Below, piece after piece: positions 1-35,981 of a stretch of DNA of 64,000 nucleotides (positions within the stretch are counted from its first letter, which is position 1; each line of letters starts with the position of its first letter). The stretch covers positions 13,618,267-13,682,266 of the forward strand of contig NC_087171.1 of the NCBI RefSeq assembly GCF_035594125.1. The letters run 5' to 3'. A program made the translations under genes and the position numbers. This DNA comes from Scylla paramamosain. Lineage: Eukaryota; Arthropoda; Malacostraca; Decapoda; Portunidae. Below the pieces are notes generated by a model. The model was not told the DNA's origin. It made no database searches and worked only from the letters and a program-made list of their open reading frames with translations.

Positions 1-2007
<2,007 letters not shown>

Positions 2008-2170
2008 CTTCCCTGTTGATATCACTTCCCGATTTACACTTCACTTCCCCTGTACTAACATATCACACAATTCCCTATTATGGAGGCAGGACTCAAGCTC
2101 AGCCCCATGTACAACCAAAACTTAAGTAAATCTAGCTGCTGTGAATGCATCTGATCAGCTAAGTGGCGAA

Positions 2171-2209
2171 TGTGTGTATGTGTGTTTGTGTGTGTGTGTG
2201 TGTGTGTGT
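2171..2209. repeat. (TG)n microsatellite, imperfect
   Basis: TG repeats with TATG and TTTG interruptions. Confidence 0.9.
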
Positions 2210-2346
2210 ATATGCTAGTGTGCATTAATGATATTCTGCATCTCCTCAGAACCACACATCCTGCTCTTCAGAAGGCCTCGAACTGATGTGAAGCAGAGTG
2301 CAGCTTCACAAAGTGCAACTTAATATTTTCTTGTCTCAGAAGCATG

Positions 2347-2405
2347 TTTTTTTTTTTTTCTTTTTCTTTTCTTTTCTTTTCTTTTCTTTTCTTTTCTTTT
2401 TTTTC
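2347..2405. repeat. (TTTTC)n pyrimidine tract
   Basis: T-run followed by about eight CTTTT units, then more T. It could be a decayed retroelement tail, but no element is recognisable beside it. Confidence 0.85.
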
Positions 2406-4346
2406 ATGAGCACAGTTTTTCTGCTGTTTTCTTCTGTATTATTTACATTCCTAGTTCATTGATTTGTTGTCTCATCATCTTCAGTATTTTTCAACAGAAT
2501 ATATATTATTTATTTTAATAAATGGATGCTTTGTAAAAATACTGAAGCTAAGTTAGTATTTTTGTGCATTACATCTTTTATTTAAAATTTTTATTACTTA
2601 TATACAATCATTATATTAATTAAAGGTTGAAAATAGGGCACTAGTGACTGTTATTTTCAGATATTTTAATAATGCTTGTTATTTTAATCTCAAGGACAGA
2701 GGTCATTGTGTGTTCAACCTGTGTTTTGTAATGCTGAATTGCAAAAAGTTTTCATGGTACTAATGTGCATCTGTTATTATTTCTTGTCATTATTTAATGT
2801 GATCATAGTAGTGTAGATCTGGTGGCTAAGGGAGCCTCAGATCAAGTATTCTAAAAGTACAGTACATTTAATTGACTACCATTTCCTAAAGATGAATCAT
2901 CAAAGTTTTGTCAGTTTAAATGACATTGGGTTTTGCAATTTAAAGAAGTGGCAAAGATTGTATAAGAAAATATAAGGATTTGTTCCCTCATTGATGTATC
3001 CTAGAATTGTCCATGAATGAAGTAAAAAATCTTTATATTGTACTACATAGATAATAGTTACATATTAGGTATTTTCATAGATAATATATTAAACATTATA
3101 CTTCAAAATCATCCATATACCATCTCATAATGTAGAAGACATTTACCAATAAATTATCTTTGATACAGCAAATGGTTTGCATTTTATGAATACATGTGAG
3201 GTACAAATAAGTTGTATGTATGAATTCACAAGATTGCCAGTTGTGGAAAGCAGTCATCGCCCATTCAACCCCACCCTAGTGGGAAAATGTGGACATTAAA
3301 TGAAAATGATGATGATGTATGAATTCAGTTTCATTATGATTTATTTTCTATTTAAAATTGTTGAGAAGAGATCAACATATTACATTCTATGGAAATGGTC
3401 TTAAATGTAGGAATTTGTAGTTGTTAAGGAGACAGGAGCTAATTCATGTTTGCATTGGGATTCTGCAAATTAAGTTAATATCTATGCTGTAATAACCTAC
3501 TTTTCATTGCAAAAATACCTGTTGTTAAATACTTGGAGCTACTCCTCATAATGCATGTAAAGTTATATCCTTATTCCTTACCTTCCAGATGTGAACAGGA
3601 GTAGTTATTATTTTAGGAGATAGGCCTCAGTCACCCAGTGAAAGCTTATTAAATTCTTTAGTCATATGCAACTCCAATATCATCATTTGCAATGCAATGC
3701 ATTTCATGTATTTCATCCAGTCATTGGTGGAATTCTTGTCTACACTGCCAGATCATGATGCTGTCTGTTCACATCACTTGGGACCTCACATACAACACCT
3801 CACCATGTTCGTTTAAACATGCTGCAGCCTTTACACCATCATCTTTATTGAAAAAAGGTTCATCAACTTTTTAAAATTAAGTCCTCCATTACTTGAAAAA
3901 GGAAAATTGATATTTAATACTTATAGGACCAAGACCAACATATGTTTACCTATCCTGCAACTTCCAAATAACTGAAAGAATAGAAGAGATGATAAATATG
4001 GGTAAGTGATCTCTTGTATGGTTTTAGAAAGAAAAGATAAGAAACGAAAAATAAGAAACGATGTCTTAAGATATAGAATATGGAGAGGAAGTGGAAGGCC
4101 AAGAAAATAACAAAACCTCAGAAAACTTAAATGACAGAAGAAGCCTGAAGATTAAGTGACATTTCAGAGGGAGGATACAGGATCTGATGTGTTATGTATT
4201 GTATGAAGATTCCAGGCCATGTATATACGAAATAAATTATTGGTAAAAGTCTACGCCATGCACTAACTATCGAAGAGAGAACGTCACTGGGAAAGTATCT
4301 GCTTGAAAATAATACATATAATGAAAGAAAAGATCGAACATGTATC

Positions 4347-4348
<2 letters not shown>
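2406..4348. other. Non-coding stretch, no gene recognised
   Basis: AT-rich sequence with only short chance ORFs and no recognisable domain, RNA gene or mobile element. Confidence 0.6.

Positions 4349-4384
<36 letters not shown>
4349..4384. repeat. (GA)n microsatellite
   Basis: About 18 GA units. Confidence 0.95.
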
Positions 4385-4387
<3 letters not shown>

Positions 4388-4616
4388 ATATGCAGGAAAG
4401 AAAATGACGAAATTTGTTTCTTTGTTTCTGTCCAACTCTAGCCAGACATTCTCATTTCGTACTAATTATTTCCTTTTTTTATGAGAGAAGAGTGGGTGGA
4501 AATGGCATTGTGAGCACTTATTTTTATATGAACTTCCTGGCGTAAAAAAAAAAAAAAAATAGACTCGCACTTCCTACCTACTTGCTTTTTATGGGGGAGA
4601 TGAAGAGGAACGGCAT

Positions 4617-4619
<3 letters not shown>

Positions 4620-4651
<32 letters not shown>
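4620..4651. repeat. (TG)n microsatellite
   Basis: About 16 TG units, followed about 30 bp later by an A-rich (AAAAAT)n/(AAAT)n tract. Confidence 0.95.
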
Positions 4652-4652
<1 letters not shown>

Positions 4653-4722
4653 CTATTGGCAGATCTTCCCTATATGAAAAAAAAAAAATAAAAATAAAAA
4701 TAAATAAATAGGCTCGTGAAAT

Positions 4723-4764
4723 GGCGGGAAGGTCACCGTTCAAACGTCACTAAACTTGGCGGGA
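4723..4764 (+). promoter_or_regulatory. E2F/CHR-like motif cluster, candidate NCAPD2 promoter
   Basis: Two E2F-like cores lie close together: GGCGGGAA at 4723-4730 and GGCGGGA (within TTGGCGGGA) at 4758-4764. Between them TTCAAA at 4739-4744 is the reverse complement of the CHR element TTTGAA. E2F plus CHR sites are typical of promoters of mitotic genes, condensin subunits among them. An acceptor abuts the NCAPD2 start codon at 7327, so a non-coding first exon must lie upstream; CAAG|GTAATG at 4874/4875 is a possible donor for it. Motifs are seen; the promoter role is inferred. Confidence 0.4.
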
Positions 4765-5369
4765 GAACTGTTAGGGTGCTGTAATCGTGCTCGATTTGTG
4801 GTTCTGTGACTTAATTTTACCTCTTCCTGTTCATGGTGGCTATCCGCTGAGTATTGCTGTGACAAGCCGTCAAGGTAATGATGTATGGAGGGTTTTGTAT
4901 GATGTGTTATCCGCAGTGTTATGTCCATATTCCTAAACATGTCTTGAGGACTTTCAAAGGCTACTGAGGTGTTCATACAAGTGTGTTCTCACTGGCGGTG
5001 CAGAATCCTTCCTGAGCTATCAGTATATTCTTTAAAATTAGCATCAAAACCTCAGAAACTTCTGCTAGAGGCTGGTAAAAGTTATCAAGATGAGGTGCCC
5101 GCCAAGGCTCCAGCAGCGGGGCGGCAGTGCAGTGCAGGTCTCAGGGGATAATATTCTGACACCACATTCCTTGATGAATTTTATTGGGTAGAATGTTGTA
5201 AGGTATTGTTTTACAAGTGCACCCGTCTCATTGCAAGAAAAAAAAGTACCTTTACTGTCGCAAATTGTTAATTCCTAAGATTTTACTTTATTTTTTTTTA
5301 TTTTTTATAAAATTTACCGTTAAGGTAGGTTAAGTTTAGTTATTTTTCTTTTTTTTATGAATTTCTGCT

Positions 5370-5372
<3 letters not shown>

Positions 5373-5412
<40 letters not shown>
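5373..5412. repeat. (GT)n microsatellite
   Basis: About 20 GT units. Confidence 0.95.
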
Positions 5413-5414
<2 letters not shown>

Positions 5415-5447
5415 GAGGATACGAGAAAAAAAAGATTTGCGACTTTT

Positions 5448-5815
5448 GTTTTTTATGTAGGAGGAACACTGGCCAAGAGGAACAAAAAAAAAAAAAAAAA
5501 AAAAACACTGAGATGCATGTCCCCAAATAGGGTCTGAAGCGGTAGTCAAAAATTGAAGGATAAGTGTCTTGAAACCTCCGTCTTGAAGGAGTTCAAGTCA
5601 TAGGAAGGTGAAAATACAGAAATACAGAAGCAGGTGGGGGATTCCAGAGTTTACCAGAGAAAGGGATGAATGACTGAGAACACAGGTTAACTCCTGCATT
5701 AGAGGTGGACAGAATAAAGGTGAGAGAAAGAAGAAAGTCTTGTGCAGCGAGGCTGTGGGAGGAGGGGAGGCATGCAGTTAGCAAGATCAGAAGAGCAGTT
5801 AGCAAGAAAATAGCA
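5448..5815 (-). mobile_element. Jockey-like LINE, 3' terminal fragment
   Basis: This segment is closely similar to the 3' ends of the copies at 24541-27220 and 47831-49592, sharing 'aaggataagtgtcttgaaac' and the stretch coding for the C-terminal end of the reverse transcriptase ORF. On the minus strand it encodes about 80 aa of that C terminus (reading 'LLTALLILLTACLPSSHSLA') and ends in a short A-run near 5448. An extra A-run of about 20 bp sits at 5487-5507. The copy is strongly 5'-truncated, as is usual for LINE insertions. Confidence 0.85.
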
Positions 5816-7326
5816 GAAATGGTTACTAGATTCACTCAAAGCACATCAAAATCTACCAGAAAAATCTTGTCTGGTCTGAGAATGTTAGATGGGTGCACTT
5901 ATATAAATTTATGTATTGTAGCATATTCTGAAACTTTTAGGGGCAAGTTGTCTCTGCACATTGTTAGTGAAATTCCCCTGCAGTAGTCATCAAAACTATT
6001 AACTTTCATCCATCATATTCAAGTTATGATAAACATCTAGAGTGTAAAACAAAGAACTTTATTGATACCAATGTTCAAGCTCAATACTAAAGGTTAACCA
6101 ACTTTGACTAATAAAATTAATGTCTATCTGAACCTCATGTTGCATTTGTATCTTTTGTTATCTTTATTGCAAATATTTCATTGTCATTTGTAATCCTTTG
6201 TGAACAATGTCATATATCTATCCAGATTGAAAGTGAAATGTTATGGAAGTGTTGTGGCACCCACCACTTACACCACCACCCATGGCTGACCAGCCACTAG
6301 TAACACTCTCACCTGGGCAGACGGCAACTCACATAGAGAAGTCAGGACAGCACTCACTCCATCACCAGGCACCACGATGGAGGTGGAAGCAACTTACAGG
6401 GATTGGTATAACAGTGGAGTGGGTGGCAAGAAGGACACATAAAGACCATATGCACAGCACAGACATATATTTCCTCATTAGAGGATAGGGCGCAGTTATC
6501 TTGTGTCTCAAAAAATACAACAGGCACCAAAACTCACACCAGGCAGAGCAATGATTCTTAAGTATAGCACACACCATCCAGAATTACACTTCCCAGCCAG
6601 TCACTCAGGCATCCACACACAAGGCGAACCTGATGCAGAAGCCCAAGACACATTTCTGAGTGTTACGGAGTGGTGGCTGAACACGGTGAAATCTCTCCAC
6701 AGCTGCACTTCCCAGCTGCCAGTAATCCTCACAGGACATCTCCCTCATGCAGTCCTTACCTAGGTTGGCTCTCAAATACACAACAGATATCTCACAGAGG
6801 CTCCACCAATCCCTGTTCCTCCAGCAGCAGCAGGAAGTTCCATACTCAGCTATGATGTCTGCCATCCGTGGTCTGGCCTCCACAGCACCTGGCACAATCT
6901 GCCACATGCCTAGGTATCAAACTCCAGTCACCATGTGAGTGTCCACCCTTGCCCCTAGTCTGCTCACCTGACCATCATAGCTGCCTCCTCCAAACCCACA
7001 GGCACCAGACTCATCTTGTCTCTGCTGCTCTACTCTGGTCCATGCCTGCTTTCCTCTATGTCCGGCTGCCACTGCACAGCTCAGTTGCCTGCCTGTGAAG
7101 TGTGGGATCCAGAAGTCTGGCACCTTTCCCACGTTTCGCTTGCTGCATATGGCCTGAGAGGGGGAGGCCAACAGGTGTAATCCTATGCCTCACAGTAGCA
7201 TCCTGCCTAGCAGCAACTCCCACTGTAACAGAAGGCAAATACTTTGAGGGAGTGGGAATTTGATGTTACTCTTGGTTATCTCATTTGTCTTGTTTTAATG
7301 ACATTAATGATTATGTGTGATTTCAG
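5816..7326. other. Region upstream of NCAPD2 start, no coding gene recognised
   Basis: 5816-6240 is AT-rich. 6243-7240 is GC-richer with CAC/CCA-rich stretches and several overlapping short ORFs on both strands, none with a recognisable domain. A splice acceptor (tgatttcag) ends at 7326, so part of this interval is probably the 5' UTR intron of NCAPD2. Confidence 0.5.
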
Positions 7327-31117
<23,791 letters not shown>

Positions 31118-31364
31118 AAGGTACAATTTTGATGAATTATGAGAATGAATTATTGGGTAATTGTACTTTAAGATTTATATTTATCAACTTATGTTCAACT
31201 TGTATTCTTTAGGATTTCATTTAGCATTTAGTTTGACAGCTTAGTTACTTTCATCAGAACTTTTGATTGGGAAGTACAGTTTTAACTGTTGTTTTTTAAT
31301 ACGTGACTGTTAGTATCTTTGTTCTCACAAAATACAATAATATTGCAGATTCTCTTGATTATGT

Positions 31365-31580
31365 ATGAATAATGTACTGGGGTCACACCTGAGATGTTCG
31401 TTAGAATCCTGGGCCAGCAAACAAGGGTTTGTTTTGTATTACACTGTTGCTCCTGTTCACTTGGCTATTAGTAAATACAAAACAGGGCAAAAAATTACAA
31501 CCTTGTTTTCTGATGGGAGTGGAAGCCTAGCAATCCCATGTTTATGTCACATCCTGTGGGGCATTAAAGGCAAGGTATAA
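31365..31580 (+). mobile_element. Decayed SINE copy
   Basis: Shares ordered blocks with the SINE at 30461: a 'gttagaatcctgggcc' B-box remnant, 'ctcctgttcacttggc', 'agtaaatac', then 'attacaaccttg'. CpG sites have decayed. It lies in the region downstream of the NCAPD2 stop. Confidence 0.5.
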
Positions 31581-33465
31581 GATTAAATTCAAACCTCTAA
31601 AAAATGTGATAGGGATACATAGCTTGGCTGTCTTATGAGAATAATGTGATCATGTTTTCTTGCATGTTCATGAAAGATTATTGAAAGGTACAAAGTGAGG
31701 AGATTAGGAATCCTTTCCTATATACTTTAATTCCTTAAACAAGGTGTTATACAGATGCCTTATCTTGGCTTCCCTTGCCCCTCTTAAGGGGAATGTCAGC
31801 CAGATAACCAATATAGATAGATTTACATAAAAGTATTATATATATGGAGCCACTTCTCTTGGGGAAGGATTGAAGGGAGAAAAATTTGATCTAACATGTG
31901 ATAATGGCCCTGCTTGTCACAAGAGTGACAGGTTCATACCTTGATTTAAATGCAAAGACTTTCAATGAAAGAACACTGTCCTTGAGGAAGAGTACAAGAT
32001 ATTTAATCTGAAATGCTATTGATCATATACCACCTACTCGTATATGAGCTTGAAATCCATTCTGAGAGGATAATAGCTAGTGATCAAGTGTGATCTTCAT
32101 ATGATCCTTAAGAGTATAGTGAATTATGCATGTGCACACACACACACACACACACATTAGAAGTTCACATTTTATTTAGTATTTATATGAAAATTATGAA
32201 TTATCATGGAGTGTAGTACTATAGCTATTTGTTCTATGGAGTTTTTAGAATTAGTCTCTGACAAATATTCTTATTAAAAAGAAAAAATACACTGTTTTTA
32301 ATTATACATTTGTTTGCATACGTGGAGCTTATGTTGGATATATCCTTTCGCAGATATAGATCTTTTTCCAAACTTTACTGGATTTATATGATGCACTGGT
32401 TAGTTCCTTTGGCTCACAACTGAGAATTTTTTGGTTTTAAGTAGTAGGGCCAGGTGGAAACAATGTTTCCTTTCACTTATTAGTGTTTATTCACTTAGAA
32501 AAGAATAAGTACAGTTTTTCTTAAGGAGTTGCAACCTTGTTTTTTTGTTGGTAGAGGAGAGTTACCCATTGTGTTTATATGTATGTATGTCTATGTGGTC
32601 AAATATCTTGGTGTGTGTGTGATGTTTTAGCCAGTCATCATCATCATTGCTTGATACTCATGTTTTCTCTTAGAGCCTGGATATTTTGTTTTGAGCAAGA
32701 TTTCTTCCCCTGAATGTCCTCTGATGGGGAGTAGATTTGATTTTGGATTGATCTTTCTCTAGAGACTGCTAACCTTTTTTCCCCAAGACTGATTGCATCA
32801 CAATGCCATTACAGTGCATGAATGCCTCTTGGTGGTCAAAGAAGTTGCCACATCCCTGTCATACTTTAGCCAGTGGGTCCCTTCCTCTTGCTTTTCTGTA
32901 GAAATGTATTGTTTTCAACATTCAGTAGATTTTATCCTTTTATCTTGTGCAACTTAAATGAAATGTGGAACTTCACTATTTTGTATATATTTTTTACATA
33001 CTTTTACCTATTATTTAAGAATGTAGCATACACTACCACTATTTTCTACACATCTTCCACCTCTCTGTTGTCTGTAAAATACTTCATCCTCTACCTTTAT
33101 TCTTATACTCCCCATGCTCCTCTCCCCTCTCTCACATATCTTCCTTTTAAACCTACATTTTGTTATTTTGTATTATATTTAAACTTGGTAAATATGTATT
33201 GTTACTAATTTATAGTGTCAATGCATTTCTCACCATTTAGACACTACTATTCCTTTTTTAACCTGCATGCATTTACATTCCTTGTTACAGATAGAAAAGT
33301 AAAAAAAATTTATTGCAAACTCAATGCAAATCAAGATTGTGTAAATATTCAATTTGGGAATGCAGTTTCTTTGTTTGGTAAATCCTATTATATGCACGTG
33401 AATGAAAGATGCTAATAAAATGTGGATGGAGGGAAGATGATAAAAACATATATATATATCTGTAG
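31581..33465. other. Convergent intergenic region between NCAPD2 and XBP1
   Basis: No gene recognised. It must contain the NCAPD2 3' UTR end, but no AATAAA is found close behind the stop codon at 31117; AATAAA at 33414-33419 is the first clear plus-strand copy and is about 2.3 kb away. A second decayed SINE lies at 32391-32560. Confidence 0.5.
32391..32560 (+). mobile_element. Decayed SINE copy
   Basis: 'gcactggttagttcctttgg' followed by 'ctcacaactgagaa', 'gggccaggtggaaacaatg', 'ttcacttagaaaag' and 'gttgcaacctt' follow the same order as the SINE at 30461, at lower identity. Confidence 0.5.
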
Positions 33466-33471
33466 TTTATT
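33466..33471 (-). terminator. Candidate poly(A) signal for XBP1
   Basis: TTTATT on the plus strand gives AATAAA on the minus strand, about 103 nt past the stop of the spliced XBP1 frame. A second one lies at 33309-33314. Confidence 0.5.
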
Positions 33472-33573
33472 AGTTATCACACAACTAGTAAATGAAGAAC
33501 TTACACCTACTTATGATTACATTAACCCTTTCTTTGGATGAGGAAGTTCACTTACCCTATATGCAAACCAATT

Positions 33574-34997
33574 CTAAAACAAAGCTGGGAACAACTCTGA
33601 GAAAGAATCCATATCAAAATCAATATTCTGTTCATCATCAGAGGCAAAATATGTTGGAGAGGAACTTGAATCATAACCAGATTCAGACTCAAACACAGAC
33701 TGTGGGCTGGTGCTGGTGACTTGATCTTGAAGATAATCCAGTATTTGATCTTTCCTGAGTGGTGATACTACCAATGAATTTTCTTCCAAGACTTTTAAGC
33801 TTTCCTCACTCATAACAGTTGACTTAATCTCTTCAGATGCAACAGGACACTTTGTTTCATCAAATATGACAGAGTCCATTCCAAAGTCAAAGAAATCTTC
33901 AACAATGTCAGGTGTGGAGATCTCTTTTACTGTTTCAGACCCTGCATCTGCTACAGTTGACATATCTGTGACATTTTGAATAGGATTAGCCACTTCCTCT
34001 AATGCACTGGTGAGCTGTGTGATTAATTCTTCCTCAGCAGGTGTTAGTCTTTCATTTGAATCCTGTTCTGTGTGATGAACTCTACTACTGTAGTCATGGT
34101 CTACGTCCCAGCTGGGTTCCAGGACTGTTGTTGTGGTCCCCACCACTTGCCGCACATTGGACGCTTCTTTACTGGCAACGGATGTTCTCGATACTTGACT
34201 TCTGCCATTTCCTTTTCTTGTTGTTGATGCAGTGCAGAGTCCACCACCAGAGCCATGACTGCTTGTGTTACCCACTGGGAGCACAGTGTAGAGAGTGCCA
34301 TGATCCTGATCACTGCCAATGTGCCGACTGCCCTCTGCTGGGGTGTGGATGCTGCAGATCCATCAGTCGGCACAGTGACAGGGACCATGACTCCCTCCAC
34401 TCTGGGACCCTTAGGTTCCTTGCTGCTGGTCATGCTCTGGGCTGGTTTCTTTCTGGTCTCAACCTGTCCTGTACATGTACACTGGGCTAGTTTTTCTTGC
34501 AGAGCTACATTTTGTTCCATGAGCTCTGTATTTTTATTTGTAAGAATTGCAGCCAGGTTTGTCAACTCTGACACGTGTTCTGTCAAATCTGCCAACTGTG
34601 ATTCCAGCTGATCCATCCGGAGCTTCTTTCTGTCTCGAGCAGTCTGTGCAGCAACTCTATTCTTCAGTTTTCTGTAGGGAAGAAAAAGAATTTTGAGCAT
34701 ACATATAATTATAAGTACATTCTAATAATTATAAGGTATAAAATACTTCTGTCTGATGGAGGTTACTGTCACTGCTTATATAATGAAACTTTTACATAGA
34801 AAATCTGGAGGTGGTTTGAGAAACCTAAAGTTCCCTGAATTGTGTATTGACACATTAGGATACACATGGAGTGTGGTTTCCATTGACCAGAAATCTGGGT
34901 ATGTTATTTCATTTTTGAATTGTGTCCATCTCTCAGACACTATTTTTCTGGAAAACTACATTACATACCTCATTGTTATGAATGTCGTAAACATCAC

Positions 34998-35083
<86 letters not shown>

Positions 35084-35639
35084 CACTAAGAGATTAACAA
35101 TTTAATTCATTAGAATGAGGTGGGCATGCTCCATAAAACTACAGGAATAAGAAAGCTACAGCTCGCCTACAGTATATCAACACTACCATATGGCTGGCTC
35201 TCAACACCCTGGTCATTCCTCACAGCCACTTATATTTCCAACACATTTGGTAGTAAAGGCGTGCCCACAACCCTCACCAGATCATTCCTGCACCTTATCT
35301 TTTACAGTTATTTTTTTGCACTCACCCTTCACAACACTCGCAGCAGATGTTAAATATTCACACAGGCAGGACACCTAAATTACACTTAAAAACGTAGCAG
35401 CTTCATTCAGTATCTTACCTCCTCATTATCTTTTCTTCCTGCGTGAGATGATCAAGCCTCTGCCGTTTCCGTGGAGGCTTGTCCCCTGCCCTGTCTTCTG
35501 GCTCATCCTTCACCACCCGCAGGAAGTCCCCCAAGAGAGGTGACACAGGCCCAGGGGCGGGCACCACCTGGGGCTGGGCGGGCTTAAGGTGCCTCGGGAG
35601 GGTTATCACGATGGTCTTAGCCGCCATCCTACTCCTCAC
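33574..35639 (-). CDS. XBP1: X-box binding protein 1, bZIP factor of the unfolded protein response
   Basis: Activator of ER chaperone and ERAD genes, made active when IRE1 removes a short intron from its mRNA. Exon 1 is 35639-35419 (phase 2, donor GTAAGA); exon 2 is 34671-33574. The frame opens at 35639 (MRSRM), but the Met at 35627 (MAAKTIVITLPRHLK) resembles the usual XBP1 start better. The bZIP begins across the splice: 'RRKLKNRVAAQTARDRKKLR', followed by a leucine zipper (LESQLADLTEHVSELTNLAA, about residues 95-125 from 35627). The unspliced frame stops at 34101 (259-263 aa). The spliced frame continues to 33574 (429-433 aa) with an acidic Ser/Asp-rich activation tail ending 'MDSFSELFPALF'. 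Both frames stay open across the IRE1 site at 34338-34354. It is convergent with NCAPD2 and head to head with the BTB gene. Confidence 0.95.
34338..34354 (-). promoter_or_regulatory. Candidate 17-nt IRE1 (cytoplasmic) intron of XBP1
   Basis: On the minus strand a hairpin has stem TGGAT/ATCCA around the 7-nt loop CTGCAGC (34362-34346), the CNGCAGN loop cut by IRE1 between positions 3 and 4. Another CNGCAGN loop, CAGCAGA, is closed by CCC/GGG at 34343-34331. Cutting both removes 34354-34338, 17 nt, and moves the ribosome from the short frame to the long one. Other nearby G^CAG sites give lengths of 24 or 39, which would not shift frame. Known XBP1 introns are 23 nt (fly, worm) and 26 nt (human). 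The 3' hairpin is weak. Confidence 0.7.
35001..35081. repeat. (AT)n microsatellite, XBP1 intron
   Basis: About 40 AT units in the conventional intron of XBP1 (34672-35418). Confidence 0.97.
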
Positions 35640-35742
35640 ACCTTGTTGTTCACGTGTGATATTGTATTATTCCTGCGCCTGTTGGTGTAGGGGTGGCGGC
35701 GAGCTCCCTTACTTCTCCTGTCACATTCCTCTGTGCTGATGG

Positions 35743-35761
35743 TGTGGCTCGCGGTGATTGG
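35743..35761 (-). promoter_or_regulatory. ERSE-like element upstream of XBP1
   Basis: The minus strand reads CCAAT, nine nucleotides (CACCGCGAG), then CCACA. The ER stress response element is CCAAT-N9-CCACG, bound by NF-Y and ATF6, so this is a one-mismatch match with exact spacing. It lies about 100-130 nt upstream of the XBP1 start codons and on the correct strand. The human XBP1 promoter also has an ERSE. Function here is inferred. Confidence 0.6.
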
Positions 35762-35973
35762 TCCCAGTAACTTACCAGATGCAATTACTCGCTCATACAA
35801 GTGGTATATTATATAATACTTCAAGTGTTAAAAACACACACTGAATTTATCAACTAATTAAATCCAGTGTGTTTTTATGTCAAATAGAATTATGAGTAGT
35901 ATAGTGTTAATATGGGGATTTTATTTTACATAAATATTGAGTAACTGGCAACTGCTTGTTGACGTCCAGATAG

Positions 35974-35981
35974 TGACGTCA
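35974..35981. promoter_or_regulatory. CRE/ATF palindrome
   Basis: Perfect TGACGTCA, with a half-related TGACGTCC at 35959-35966, in the head-to-head region between XBP1 and the BTB gene. Motif seen; function not shown. Confidence 0.35.

Noticed and set aside
6243..7238. Cluster of overlapping ORFs of 60-100 codons
   Set aside because: No domain, frames overlap on both strands, composition is CAC/CCA-biased; no support for a gene.
34041..34611. Plus-strand ORFs of 118-149 codons
   Set aside because: They are antisense shadows of XBP1 exon 2, whose two minus-strand frames have clear homology.
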